64,000 nt of DNA from Microbacterium sp. Bi121 (GCF_918698005.1 NZ_CAKKLJ010000007.1:124001-188000), one strand, 5' to 3'. Positions 14,614 through 24,112 are shown, numbered from the stretch's first letter. Notes: generated by a model not told the origin, from the letters alone. A program made the numbers and translations.

Positions 14614-15213
14614 ATGCCGGACACCACCTGCCACATGTCGATCTCACTCGACGGGTTCGTCGCCGGCCCGAGCCAGAGTCGCGACCATCCCCTCGGTGTC
14701 CGAGGGATCGAATTGCATCGCTGGCACATCGGAGACGAGCGAGCGACCGACGCCGACGCCGTCGCGGCGGACTGGCTCATGCGTCCCAGGGGCGCGTACA
14801 TCATGGGGCGGAACATGTTCGGCCCCATCCGCGGCGAGTGGGATGAGGACTGGCGCGGATGGTGGGGCGATGAACCGCCCTACCATGCCCCGGTGTTCGT
14901 GCTCACGAACTACGCGCACGAACCGATCGCGATGGAGGGCGGGACCACGTTCCACTTCGTCACCGACGGCTTCGACGCGGCCTACACTCAGGCGCTCGAG
15001 GTCGCGGGCGAGCGCGGCGTCGACATCGCCGGTGGTGCATCCACCGTCCGGCAGGCACTGGATGCCGGGGTCATCGATGAACTCACCCTCGACATCGCTC
15101 CTGTGCTGCTGGGGTCGGGCGAGCGCATCTTCGACGGCAGCCGGTTCGACTTCGAGCCCGTCGAAGTGCTGCACTCACCCCTGGCGACGCACATCCGCTA
15201 CCGGCGGGCGTGA
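14614..15213 (+). CDS. Dihydrofolate reductase / RibD C-terminal domain family protein
   Basis: 199 residues resembling the RibD C-terminal reductase-like family: N-terminal MSISLDGFVAGP, an ARG-loop type segment RGAYIMGRNMFG, and the NADPH-site part DIAGGASTVRQALDAG followed by DELTLDIAPVLLGSGERIF. Such stand-alone proteins bind NADPH; most have no known substrate and do not act in riboflavin synthesis. The start is the ATG with AAAGGG 6 nt upstream. It is divergent from the exporter operon, and the MarR operators lie in the shared 141-bp gap, so it could be co-regulated. A strong hairpin follows its stop. Confidence 0.85.
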   Translation: MPDTTCHMSISLDGFVAGPSQSRDHPLGVRGIELHRWHIGDERATDADAVAADWLMRPRGAYIMGRNMFGPIRGEWDEDWRGWWGDEPPYHAPVFVLTNYAHEPIAMEGGTTFHFVTDGFDAAYTQALEVAGERGVDIAGGASTVRQALDAGVIDELTLDIAPVLLGSGERIFDGSRFDFEPVEVLHSPLATHIRYRRA

Positions 15214-15218
15214 ATGCG

Positions 15219-15254
15219 ACGGAGGGGGCCCGGCAGCGCCGAGACCCCCTCCGT
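15219..15254. terminator. Hairpin between convergent genes
   Basis: ACGGAGGGGG (15219-15228) pairs perfectly with CCCCCTCCGT (15245-15254) across a 16-nt loop, between the reductase gene and aceA. It can serve both strands. Confidence 0.75.
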
Positions 15255-15266
15255 GATCGCGAGCGA

Positions 15267-16862
15267 TCAGCTGAACTGGTTCATCGTGTTGTCCTTGCCG
15301 CCGGCCTTGAGAGCTGCGTCGCCGGCGAAGTACTCCTTGTGGTTGTCGCCGATGTCGCTGCCTGCCATGTTCTGGTGCTTGACCGTGGCGATGCCCTCAC
15401 GGATCTCGCGGCGCTGCACGCCCTTCACGTAGGCGAGCATGCCCTGGTCGGCGAAGTAGCCCTTGGCCAGGTCATCCGTCGACAGAGCCGCCGTGTGGTA
15501 GGTCGGCAGCGTGATGAGGTGGTGGAAGATGCCGGCGCGCGCCGATCCGTCGCGCTGGAAGGTGCGGATCATCTCGTCAGCGACCTCGGCCAGCTCTGTC
15601 TCGTCGTACTCGACGCTCATGAGCGCCTTGCGGTCGTACGCCGAGACGTCCCTGCCCTCCTTCTCGAACAGATCGTACGCCTGCTGGCGGAAGTTGAGGG
15701 TCCAGTTGAACGACGGGCTGTTGTTGTAGACCAGCTTCGCGTTCGGGATGACCTCGCGGACCTTGTCCATCATTCCGGCGATCTGCTCGACGTGCGGCTT
15801 CTCGGTCTCGATCCACAGCAGGTCGGCGCCGTTCTGCAGCGACGTGATGCTGTCGAGCACGCAGCGCTCCTCGCCGGTGCCGGCGCGGAACTGGAACAGG
15901 TTGCTCGCGAGGCGCTTCGGACGCAGCAGCTTGCCGTCGCGCTTGATGATGACGTCGCCGTTGCCCAGCTCGTCCTCTGAGATCTCCTCGACATCGAGGA
16001 ACGAGTTGTACTGGTCGCCGAGATCGCCGGGCACGTTGGTGACGGCGAGCTTCTGCGTGAGGCCGGCGCCGAGCGAGTCGGTACGGGCGACGATCACGCC
16101 GTTCTCGATGCCGAGCTCGAGGAATGCGTAGCGGACCGCGTTGATCTTCGCGACGAAGTCCTCGTGCGGCACGGTGACCTTGCCGTCCTGGTGGCCGCAC
16201 TGCTTCTCGTCCGAGACCTGGTTCTCGATCTGGATCGCGCACGCACCGGCCTCGATCATCTTCTTGGCCAGCAGGTACGTCGCCTCGGGGTTGCCGAAGC
16301 CGGCGTCGATGTCGGCGATGATCGGCACGACGTGCGTCTCGTAGTTGTCGATCTGCGACTGGATGAATTCCGCTGCCGTGTCGTCGCCGGCCGCGCGGGC
16401 GTCGTCGAGCTTCGTGAACAGCAGGTCGAGCTCACGGGCATCGGCCTGACGCAGGAACGTGTAGAGCTCTTCGATGAGCGCGGGAACGGCGGTCTTCTCG
16501 TGCATCGACTGGTCGGGAAGCGGCCCGAACTCGGAGCGGAGGGCGGCGACCATCCATCCGGACAGGTACAGGTAGCGCTTGTTGGTGGTCTTCAGGTGCT
16601 TCTTGATCGAGATGAGCTTCTGCTGACCGATGAAGCCGTGCCAGACACCGAGCGACTGCGTGTAGACCGAGTGGTCGGCGTCGTACTCGCCCATGTCTCG
16701 GCGCATGATGTCTGCGGTGTACTGGGCGATCTCGAGCCCGGTCTTGAAGCGGTTCTGTGCACGCATGCGGGCGACCGACTCGGGGTTGATCGCGTCCCAG
16801 CTGGACCCGGCCTCTGCCTTGAGAGCCTGGATGGCGTCGATGTCGTCTTGATAGGCGGTCAT
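15267..16862 (-). CDS. aceA: Isocitrate lyase
   Basis: 531 residues. Splits isocitrate to succinate and glyoxylate, the first step of the glyoxylate shunt used on acetate or fatty acids. The catalytic cysteine is C222 in EKQCGHQ (KKCGH in enteric enzymes). Upstream lies the metal-binding ADIDAGFGN, and downstream the substrate-binding NNSPSFNWT. It is longer than the ~430-residue enterobacterial form, as in the long actinobacterial and fungal-like class. The ATG at 16862 is preceded by AAAGGA; a longer frame of 23 codons upstream is not supported. Malate synthase is not adjacent. A short symmetric motif, GTGAA-A-TTCAC, at 16942-16952 is a possible regulator site. Confidence 0.95.
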   Translation of the reverse strand: MTAYQDDIDAIQALKAEAGSSWDAINPESVARMRAQNRFKTGLEIAQYTADIMRRDMGEYDADHSVYTQSLGVWHGFIGQQKLISIKKHLKTTNKRYLYLSGWMVAALRSEFGPLPDQSMHEKTAVPALIEELYTFLRQADARELDLLFTKLDDARAAGDDTAAEFIQSQIDNYETHVVPIIADIDAGFGNPEATYLLAKKMIEAGACAIQIENQVSDEKQCGHQDGKVTVPHEDFVAKINAVRYAFLELGIENGVIVARTDSLGAGLTQKLAVTNVPGDLGDQYNSFLDVEEISEDELGNGDVIIKRDGKLLRPKRLASNLFQFRAGTGEERCVLDSITSLQNGADLLWIETEKPHVEQIAGMMDKVREVIPNAKLVYNNSPSFNWTLNFRQQAYDLFEKEGRDVSAYDRKALMSVEYDETELAEVADEMIRTFQRDGSARAGIFHHLITLPTYHTAALSTDDLAKGYFADQGMLAYVKGVQRREIREGIATVKHQNMAGSDIGDNHKEYFAGDAALKAGGKDNTMNQFS

Positions 16863-16977
16863 GATGTTTCCTTTGCTGTGTGGACGGTGGCGATACCTCC
16901 ACTCTTGGGCAAGAAAACGACGTCCTCGTACCAATCAGCTTGTGAAATTCACGCGATCTTCTGCGCTGGAGAAGAGA

Positions 16978-18699
16978 TCAGCCCTCCAATCTCGCCAGCG
17001 ACGCGACCAGCTCCTGGGTGTACGGGTGCGCGGGTGCGTGGAAGATCTGGTCGGACTCCCCCTCTTCGACCACGACGCCGTCCTTCATCACCAGCACCCG
17101 GTCGCTCATGTGGTGGATGACTCCGAGGTCGTGCGAGATGAAGAGGTAGCTGAGGCCGTACTCGTCCTGCCGGTCGACCAGCAGGTCGAGGATCTGGGCC
17201 TGCACGGAGACGTCCAGTGCGGAGACGGCCTCGTCGAGGACGAGGATCTCGGGCGACGTGGCGAGCGCCCGCGCGATCGCGATGCGCTGGCGCTGACCGC
17301 CTGACAGCCGCAACGGGAACCTCTCGGCGACGACAGCGGGAAGCGCCACCTGCGCCAGCAGGTCACGCACCCGCTGCACCCGCTGAGCCCGATTCAGTCC
17401 GAGATCGGCCGGGATCGCGTCGAGCAGGATCCGCTCGACGTTCCAGCGAGGGTCGAATGAGCTCAGCGGGTCCTGGTAGACGACGCCGATGCGCGGCCGC
17501 AGCGCCCGGCGCCGCGGCTCTGATATCGCCGACCACGGCTGTCCGAGCAGCGCGACCTCACCGGCATCCGCCGTCTCGAGGGCGAGCGCGATGCGCGCGG
17601 TCGTGCTCTTGCCCGACCCGGACTCCCCCACGATCCCCAGGGTCTCTCCTCGGTGCAGGGTGAACGAGACCTGATCGACCGCACGGGTGAGCCGACCATC
17701 CGGCGTGACGAAGTTCTTCACGAGATCGCGCGCCACGAGCACGGGCTCGCCGCGCCCGCCTGCGCCGTGATCGACTGCGCCTTGATCGAAAGCGCCTTGA
17801 TCGGCGCTGTGCGAGCGGGCGAGGTGCAGGTTCGGCACTGTGCTGGCCTGCGGCGCGAGGCGCTCCCCTCGGGTGTGCCCGCCGGGCACCGCATCGACCA
17901 GGCTCTGCGTGTACGGATGCTGAGGAGAGGCCAGGACGGCCGCGGCATCCCCCTGCTCGACGACCTCGCCACCGCGCATCACGAGGATGTCGTCGGCGAG
18001 GTTGGCGACCACGGACAGATCGTGGCTGATCAGGATGATCGAGGTGCCGCGCACCTTCGCGTCGTGCAGCAGCGAGAGCACCTGGGCCTGCACTGTGACG
18101 TCGAGCGCGGTGGTCGGCTCGTCCGCGATGATGACCTCCGGGTCGAGTGCCAGCGCCGACGCGATCAGCGCCCGCTGGCGCAGGCCGCCGGAGAGCTCTC
18201 CAGGCCGCTGGCTGGCACGAAGCTCGGGGTTCGGGACATCGACGCTCGCGAGCAGCTCGACCACCTTGCGTCTGCGGGCGACGCGATCGTTCCAGCCGTG
18301 CAGGCGCAGCGCCTCGCCGATCTCCGCACCCACCGGGCGGAGCGGATCGAGAGAGACGAGGGCGTCCTGCTGGACGAATCCGATTCGCCGGCCCCGGATG
18401 CCGCGCCAGGTGCGGTCGGTCTGAGCGGTCAGATCGGCATCGCCGAGCATGATCGAAGCCGCCTCCACGACGGCATCCGCGCCCGTCAGCCCCACGAGCG
18501 TGCGCGCGGTGACGCTCTTGCCCGATCCGGACTCCCCGACGATCGCGACGCAGCGCCCCGGTCCGAGGTCGAACGTGACCCCGTGCACGACCTGGCGCGT
18601 CTGACCGCCCTTGGCGAATCCGACCCGCAGATCGCGCACGCTCAGGCGCGGAGTCGCGGTCTCGACGACGATGGGAGTCTCGACCAGTTGCGTGCTCAT
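16978..18699 (-). CDS. Peptide-type ABC transporter, fused dual ATP-binding protein (DppD-DppF)
   Basis: 573 residues with two complete ABC ATPase domains in one chain. The first has Walker A GESGSGKS (55-62) and signature LSGGLRQR; the second, from about residue 320, has a second GESGSGKS and LSGGQRQRIAIARAL. Each carries the short C-terminal OppF-type extension (HPYTQSL and HPYTQEL). It energises import by the two permeases encoded just upstream. Last gene of the SBP-permease-permease-ATPase operon, 1 nt after the DppC-like gene. Family knowledge gives oligopeptides, nickel or other small solutes as possible substrates; the sequence does not decide. Confidence 0.9.
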   Translation of the reverse strand: MSTQLVETPIVVETATPRLSVRDLRVGFAKGGQTRQVVHGVTFDLGPGRCVAIVGESGSGKSVTARTLVGLTGADAVVEAASIMLGDADLTAQTDRTWRGIRGRRIGFVQQDALVSLDPLRPVGAEIGEALRLHGWNDRVARRRKVVELLASVDVPNPELRASQRPGELSGGLRQRALIASALALDPEVIIADEPTTALDVTVQAQVLSLLHDAKVRGTSIILISHDLSVVANLADDILVMRGGEVVEQGDAAAVLASPQHPYTQSLVDAVPGGHTRGERLAPQASTVPNLHLARSHSADQGAFDQGAVDHGAGGRGEPVLVARDLVKNFVTPDGRLTRAVDQVSFTLHRGETLGIVGESGSGKSTTARIALALETADAGEVALLGQPWSAISEPRRRALRPRIGVVYQDPLSSFDPRWNVERILLDAIPADLGLNRAQRVQRVRDLLAQVALPAVVAERFPLRLSGGQRQRIAIARALATSPEILVLDEAVSALDVSVQAQILDLLVDRQDEYGLSYLFISHDLGVIHHMSDRVLVMKDGVVVEEGESDQIFHAPAHPYTQELVASLARLEG

Positions 18700-18700
18700 G

Positions 18701-19549
18701 TCATTCGCCCTTCTCGAGGCTGTTCTGGATGTGCTTTCCGAGCGACGTGGCCGTCAGCGCGAGGACGAGGATCACGAGTCCGGGGACGAAGGTGAGCCAC
18801 GGCGCCTGCAGGATGTATGCGCGTCCGGCGTCGAGCAGGGCGCCCCACTCCGACGACGGCGGTGCGACACCGAGGCCGAGGAACGCGAGACCGGATGCCC
18901 AGACGATCGACTGCCCGACGGCCATCGTGAACACCGCCACCAGGGGGCGGACGGCGTTCGGCAGCACATGCCTGGCGAGGATGCGGCGACGACTGTGCCC
19001 GAGGGCCCGCGCAGCTTCGACGTATCCGGCGTTCTTGGCGGCGAGGATCTGACCTCGCACCATGCGCGCGTACCCCGGCGCTGTACTGACGCCGACCGCG
19101 ATGACCTGGGTCCAGGCCGAGGCTCCCAGGATCGACACGAGCAGCAGCGCGAGCAGCAGGATGGGGAAGGCGAAGACGACCTCGATGCCGCGGTTGACGA
19201 TCGCCGAGGTGAACCGGTCGCCGAGCGCTGCCAGCGAACCGAGGACGAGCGCCACGACCAGAGCGATCCCCGCGGCGCCGATGCCGATCAGCAGCGACTC
19301 CCTGGTGCCGAAGATCACCCGGCTGTACAGATCGCGGCCGGACTCGTCCGTTCCGAACCAGTGGTCGAACGATGGCGGCCGCAGGGCGTCGGCGAAGCTC
19401 TGCGCCGTGGGCTCGGCGGTTGCCAGCAGCGAAGGGACGATGGCGGCGAGCGCGAAGAACGCGGTCAGCACGATCGCGACGACGAGGCCGGGGTCGACCC
19501 GACGGCGCTCGGTGGCCGTCGTGGTCAGAACCGGTGCGGTGTCGGTCAT
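18701..19549 (-). CDS. Peptide-type ABC transporter permease, DppC-like
   Basis: 282 residues, about six membrane helices. The N-terminal OppC-like segment ends in FGTDESGRDLYSRVIFGTR, and the EAA loop reads EAARALGHSRRRILARHVLPN, where it contacts the ATPase. The start is the ATG that overlaps the stop of the DppB-like gene by 4 nt (ATGA), so translation is probably coupled. A longer frame of 500 codons in phase is an overlap shadow. Confidence 0.9.
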   Translation of the reverse strand: MTDTAPVLTTTATERRRVDPGLVVAIVLTAFFALAAIVPSLLATAEPTAQSFADALRPPSFDHWFGTDESGRDLYSRVIFGTRESLLIGIGAAGIALVVALVLGSLAALGDRFTSAIVNRGIEVVFAFPILLLALLLVSILGASAWTQVIAVGVSTAPGYARMVRGQILAAKNAGYVEAARALGHSRRRILARHVLPNAVRPLVAVFTMAVGQSIVWASGLAFLGLGVAPPSSEWGALLDAGRAYILQAPWLTFVPGLVILVLALTATSLGKHIQNSLEKGE

Positions 19550-20619
19550 GACTTCTCCAATCGCGGGTCGATCAGCGTGTAGACGACGTCGACGAGCAGG
19601 TTCGCCAGTACGTACGCCAGCGCGACCATGATCACGATTCCGGTGACGACAGGAAGGTCCTGCGCCCCTACCGCGGAGACCAGGGTCTTCCCTATTCCCG
19701 GCCGGGAGTAGATCTGCTCGACGATCACGGCGCCCGAGATCGTCGCTCCGATCGCCCAGCCGGTCAGCGTCACCGCCGGCAGCGATGCGTGGCGCAGTAC
19801 GTGCCGAAGCCGGATCTGCAGGTCGCCCATGCCGCGCATCCGCGCGCTCAGCACGAACGGCTGCTCGAGCGCCCGCTCGTACTCGGCGCGCACGGACTGC
19901 CCCATGAAGCCCGCGAGCGGAATGGCCAGCGTGAGCGCCGGCAGAACGATGCCGATGATGCCGGTGCCGCCCATCACAGGGAACCAGCGCAGGTTCAGGG
20001 CGAAGACGAGCAGCAGCAGAATGCCGAGCCAGTACGGCGGGAGAGCTGCGGCGACCGTGTCGGCGATCGACCCGAATGCGCTCACTCGGCGGCTGCGTCC
20101 GGCGGTGAGGGTGACCCAGACGACCATGATCACCCAGGCCAGCGCGATCGCGACCAGGCTGAGGACGAACGTCGCCCCCAGCTGCTCGCCGATCAGGTCC
20201 CATACCGGCCGGAACTGCTGGTACGACGTCCCCAGGTCGCCTCGCAGAAGACCGGTGATGTAGTGCAGGTACTGCACGAGGACCGGGTCGTGGAGCCCAT
20301 AGGCCTCGATGATCGGGGCCAGCTCGTCCGGCGTACGCTCCTGCGCCTGACCGGTGCGGATGTTGAGGATCGCCGTGGCCCTGTCCCCGGGGAGGGCGAC
20401 CTGGGCGAGGAAGGCGGCGGTCGCCGCACCCCAGAGCACCACCACCGCTCCGATCAGGCGGGAGACGATGCGCCGGGCCTGTTGAGACCGGCGGCGGGCG
20501 GCGGTGGCGGCATCCCGTGCCGGTTTGCCCGGAACCGCCGCGGCGCCCCCACCGGATGCCGGGGCCCCCACCCCGGCATCCGGATTCTGAATCACGTCAC
20601 TCGACGAAGTACGCGTCAT
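19546..20619 (-). CDS. Peptide-type ABC transporter permease, DppB-like
   Basis: 357 residues with six predicted helices. It carries the DppB EAA loop FVLSARMRGMGDLQIRLRHV, the GRPGIGKTLV-like segment YSRPGIGKTLV and the C-terminal DVVYTLIDPRL. An unusual Gly/Ala/Pro-rich N-terminal tail of about 45 residues precedes the first helix. The ATG at 20619 overlaps the end of the substrate-binding protein gene by 23 bp and has GGAGG about 10 nt upstream; an internal start at a later codon cannot be excluded, because the tail is not conserved in the family. Confidence 0.87.
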   Translation of the reverse strand: MTRTSSSDVIQNPDAGVGAPASGGGAAAVPGKPARDAATAARRRSQQARRIVSRLIGAVVVLWGAATAAFLAQVALPGDRATAILNIRTGQAQERTPDELAPIIEAYGLHDPVLVQYLHYITGLLRGDLGTSYQQFRPVWDLIGEQLGATFVLSLVAIALAWVIMVVWVTLTAGRSRRVSAFGSIADTVAAALPPYWLGILLLLVFALNLRWFPVMGGTGIIGIVLPALTLAIPLAGFMGQSVRAEYERALEQPFVLSARMRGMGDLQIRLRHVLRHASLPAVTLTGWAIGATISGAVIVEQIYSRPGIGKTLVSAVGAQDLPVVTGIVIMVALAYVLANLLVDVVYTLIDPRLEKS

Positions 20620-22243
20620 AGAACGTCGGTCCTCCCTGTGCGTTCTCCTGCCAGACGTCCCGCAGGTGCGGGCTGACACCGAGAGTGCTGAGCCGGTCGT
20701 AGAGGCCGAAGGCCGTGGCGTGCTCGGCGATGTACTCCTGCGCCTGCTCGTAGAGCGCGTTCTGCTCGTCGATGTCAGCGGTCGAGTTGGCATCGAGGAT
20801 GATCTGCTCCAGCTCCGGGTCGTTGTAGAAGGCGCTGTTGGAGAAGTTCGGGTTGTCCTCGGTGCTCTGACGCCAGTTGATGTAGAGGATGCCGGCGTTG
20901 ACCGACGTCCAGTACCCCGCCGAGATGTCGTAGGTGTCGGGGCCGGCGTACTTGCCCGCCCAGGTCTCGGACGGCGGCACCGGGATGAGCTTCACCTTGA
21001 ACCCGGTCGCCTTCGCCTGCTCCTGCACGGCCTGGAAGATCGCTGCGCCGTCGGCGTTGATGATCGTTCCGGCGTTGTAGGGGAAGACGACGTCGAGGGT
21101 CTTGCCGTCCTTGACGCGGTATCCGTCGGCGTCGCGGTCGGTCCATCCGGCCTCGTCGAGCAGGCTGTTCGCCTCGTCCGGGTCGTAGTCGTAGAAGTCC
21201 GCGGCCTTCTCGCTGTAACCCGGCGTCGCCTGGCTCACGCCGCCGTTGCCCTCGTAAGGGATCACACCGTGGCCGATGGTTTCGACGATCGTCTTGCGGT
21301 CGAGGCTGTAGATGAAGGCTTTGCGGAGGCTCTCATCGTCAAACGGCGCGCGCGTCGTGTTGAACGAGATCTGCTGCGGGCGGCCTGGCGTGACGTACTT
21401 GAGCAGGTCCCACTCCTCGCTCTCGAGGCCCGCCCATTCCAGGGCGGGGACGTCGTAGATCGCGTCGGCCTCGCCGGAGCGGAGAGCCGAGACACGGGTC
21501 ACGCCGTCGGCGACGAAGCGCCAGTCGATCGCGTCGACGTATGCAGCGCCGGTGTGCTTGGCGTTGGCCGGCGGCGAGGTGTAGTCGTCGTTGCGGGTGA
21601 GCAGGACGTTCTCGCCGCGGTTCCACTCCTTGACCTTGAAAGCACCCGAGCCGATGGGCTGCTCGCAGTTCTCCTCGTCTGTCCTGGTCTCGAGCGCGTG
21701 CTGCGACTGGATGCCGAAGTACGACTGGCTGAGGTTCTCGAGGAAACGCGTGTAGGGCTTGCTCAGGTGGATGGCGACCGTCAGGTCGTCGAGCGCCTCG
21801 GCCGACTCGTAATATCCGCCGAGCCAGACGGCGGCCGTGCTGTTGCCGCCGGCGACCCAGTAGTCGAAGTTGTAGGCGACGGCCTCGGCATCGACCGGGG
21901 TGTCGTCGGTGAACTTCACGCCGTCCTTGAGCTTCAGCGTGTAGGTGAGTCCGTCGGCGGACGCCTCCCAGCTGTCGGCGAGCCACGGGACGACCTCGCC
22001 GTCCTCATCGAGCGAGACGAGGTTGTCGATGAACTGGTACGAGATGTACGCCTGCTCGATCCAGCCGCCGAAGAGGCACTGCGGCTCCTGCTGGTGGGCG
22101 TAGACGATGGTGCCGCCATCGACCCGCTCGGCGTCTGCCGCCGGGGTGGCAGCCGACGACGTGCCGCAGGCGGTCAGTGCCATCATCGCGGCGGCTGCGA
22201 TCGCTGCGATCGGAGCGAGTCTGCGGGTGCGGTGAGTGGTCAT
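20597..22243 (-). CDS. Peptide-type ABC transporter substrate-binding lipoprotein (family 5)
   Basis: 548 residues, extracellular lipoprotein: signal peptide with lipobox LTAC and lipidated C26. The mature part has the family-5 solute-binding pattern, including ADSWEASADGLTYTLKLKDG and FIYSLDRKTIVETIGHG. It should deliver the solute to the two permeases encoded downstream. First gene of the operon. The neighbouring divergent gene encodes an NtaA/DszA flavin monooxygenase, which hints that the solute could be an organosulfur, chelate or aromatic compound rather than a nutritional peptide; this is an inference. Confidence 0.9.
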   Translation of the reverse strand: MTTHRTRRLAPIAAIAAAAMMALTACGTSSAATPAADAERVDGGTIVYAHQQEPQCLFGGWIEQAYISYQFIDNLVSLDEDGEVVPWLADSWEASADGLTYTLKLKDGVKFTDDTPVDAEAVAYNFDYWVAGGNSTAAVWLGGYYESAEALDDLTVAIHLSKPYTRFLENLSQSYFGIQSQHALETRTDEENCEQPIGSGAFKVKEWNRGENVLLTRNDDYTSPPANAKHTGAAYVDAIDWRFVADGVTRVSALRSGEADAIYDVPALEWAGLESEEWDLLKYVTPGRPQQISFNTTRAPFDDESLRKAFIYSLDRKTIVETIGHGVIPYEGNGGVSQATPGYSEKAADFYDYDPDEANSLLDEAGWTDRDADGYRVKDGKTLDVVFPYNAGTIINADGAAIFQAVQEQAKATGFKVKLIPVPPSETWAGKYAGPDTYDISAGYWTSVNAGILYINWRQSTEDNPNFSNSAFYNDPELEQIILDANSTADIDEQNALYEQAQEYIAEHATAFGLYDRLSTLGVSPHLRDVWQENAQGGPTFYDAYFVE

Positions 22244-22492
22244 CGTGCGGATGCCTTTCGTGGATGCCGTATGTCTCAGATGCTGGTGGGCGCTGGATGC
22301 TGCCCAACGGAACGAGACCGAGCATGGCGAGGTCTTCGCGCCGTGGGAAGGGGCCGCGTCATGCGACGCCGCGAAGCGTCACAGTTCGTCATGTCGCGGA
22401 GCATTTCGTCATGAGACGGGTGCTGCGCCTGCGCGGGCGGCAGTATCGACCTCGGCTCGCATGCGGCGGGCTCGGAAGGAGCATCCCCCGCC

Positions 22493-23911
22493 ATGTCTGA
22501 TCCGAAGCGTCTCATCCTCAACCTGTTCGAGATGAACTGCGTCAGCCACATCACGCATGGCCTGTGGCGGCTTCCCGGCAACAGCCGCACCCGGTTCAAC
22601 GACATCGAGTACTGGACCGAGCTGGCGCAGCTGCTCGAGGCGGGCGGGTTCGACGCCGTGTTCCTGGCCGATGTGATCGGCGCGTACGACGTGTTCCGCG
22701 GCGGGCCGGAGACGGCGATACGTGAGGGGCTGCAGATCCCCAGCAACGACCCGATGCTCGTAGTGCCGGCGATGGCGGCCGTGACGAAGAACCTCGCCTT
22801 CGGCATCACGTTCTCGACGACCTACGAGCCGCCGTTCGCATTCGCCCGGCGGATGTCGACGCTCGATCACCTCACCAAGGGTCGTGTCGGATGGAACATC
22901 GTCACCTCGTACCTGCCGAACGCCGCGCGCAACTTCGGGCTGACGGGAGAGGTCGATCACGACACCCGCTACGAGATCGCTGACGAGTACCTGGACGTGC
23001 TCTACAAGCTGTGGGAGGGGTCGTGGGATGACGACGCCGTGATCGAGGATCGCGAGCGAGGCGTCTATGCGGATCCGTCGAAGATCCGGTACATCGATCA
23101 CGAGGGACCGCGGTTCTCGGTCGCCGGCCCGCACCTGTCGTCGCCGTCTCTGCAGCGGACGCCGTTCCTCATCCAGGCGACGCAGTCATCGCGCGGCATC
23201 GAGTTCGCCGGCCGCCACGCAGAGCTCATCTTCACCGGCGGAACGTCCTTCGAGCAGGTGAGCGGGACGATCGGTCGCATTCGTGACGAGCTGGAGCGTC
23301 AGGGGCGGCCGCGCGATGCGATCAAGTTCGTCGTCGGTGCGACGGTCATCGTGGCTGCGACGCGAGCCGAGGCCGAGCGGAAACTGGCAGAGTACGAGGA
23401 GTACGCCAGCATCGACGGCGTCCTCGCGCATGCGAGCCTGCCGTTCGACCCGACCGCCCACGACAGCGACATCACGATCGGCGAGGCGTTGCGAAGGGAG
23501 GGCCGGGGTGACGACGTGCAGGCGGCGTTCCTGCCGCAGGATGTGACGATCGCGGACTTCTTGAAGAACATGAAGGGCTTCCACCGCAAACCGTTCATGG
23601 CTGTGGGTTCGGCGACTGAGGTCGCCGACGAGATCGAGAGCTGGCTCGACGATCACGACATCGACGGCATCAATCTTGTGCAGTACCACTCGTACGACAC
23701 CGCGAAGGATTTCATCGAGCACGCGGTGCCCGAACTGCGGCGGCGCGGACGACTGCGCGAGGCGTACACGCCCGGCGAGACGCTGCGCGAGCGCGTGCAC
23801 GGGGCAGGGCCGCGGGTCGCGGAGTCGCATCCGGCCGCGCGGTTCCGCGGTGGCCGTGGGCTGACGGCGGAGGAGGAGCTCGTCTCGGCTCCGGCATCCG
23901 CCGCTCGGTGA
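22493..23911 (+). CDS. FMN-dependent monooxygenase, NtaA/SnaA/DszA family
   Basis: 472 residues of the luciferase-like (bacterial luciferase fold) class that uses FMNH2 supplied by a separate reductase. Marks: LILNLFEMNC at the N-terminus, FDAVFLADVIG, TLDHLTKGRVGWNIVTSYL (the FMN-site region) and the family-typical SPSLQRTPFLIQATQSSRG. Relatives act on nitrilotriacetate, pristinamycin, dibenzothiophene sulfone or small sulfones. No reductase is adjacent. ATG at 22493 with GAAGGA upstream at a wide 12-nt distance. It is divergent from the family-5 ABC operon across a 249-bp gap that holds two direct TTCGTCATG copies. Confidence 0.88.
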   Translation: MSDPKRLILNLFEMNCVSHITHGLWRLPGNSRTRFNDIEYWTELAQLLEAGGFDAVFLADVIGAYDVFRGGPETAIREGLQIPSNDPMLVVPAMAAVTKNLAFGITFSTTYEPPFAFARRMSTLDHLTKGRVGWNIVTSYLPNAARNFGLTGEVDHDTRYEIADEYLDVLYKLWEGSWDDDAVIEDRERGVYADPSKIRYIDHEGPRFSVAGPHLSSPSLQRTPFLIQATQSSRGIEFAGRHAELIFTGGTSFEQVSGTIGRIRDELERQGRPRDAIKFVVGATVIVAATRAEAERKLAEYEEYASIDGVLAHASLPFDPTAHDSDITIGEALRREGRGDDVQAAFLPQDVTIADFLKNMKGFHRKPFMAVGSATEVADEIESWLDDHDIDGINLVQYHSYDTAKDFIEHAVPELRRRGRLREAYTPGETLRERVHGAGPRVAESHPAARFRGGRGLTAEEELVSAPASAAR

Positions 23912-23954
23912 CGCGCGCCGCGGGCTTGCCGTCGCTGAGGATGCCGTCGTTGAG

Positions 23955-24015
23955 GATGCCGTATCAGTTGCGTCGGTTCTGAGCGCGGAGAACCGACCGT
24001 ATCGATACAGCATCT
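23955..24015. repeat. Intergenic palindromic repeat family P, copy 1
   Basis: A ~61-bp imperfect palindrome: outer arms GATGCCGTATC and the complement of GATGCTGTATC, and inner arms CGTCGGTTCT and GAACCGACCG around GAGCGCGGA. The copy at 47133-47191 shares CGTCGGTT... or GGTCGGTT, the CTGAGCGC core and ACCGACCG. It lies between two genes transcribed in the same direction. Confidence 0.75.
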
Positions 24016-24112
24016 CGCGTTGAGCCGTCCGCCCGGAACGTCGAGGCGCTGATACGGTGACCTTCGATACTGTTGCGCCCGCCGGGGCCGGCCGAGGCGG
24101 AGGACACTCGAG

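Noticed and set aside
22244..22492. SAM or other riboswitch between the ABC operon and the monooxygenase gene
   Set aside because: I cannot find the conserved core of any known sulfur-related riboswitch; only two short direct repeats are evident.
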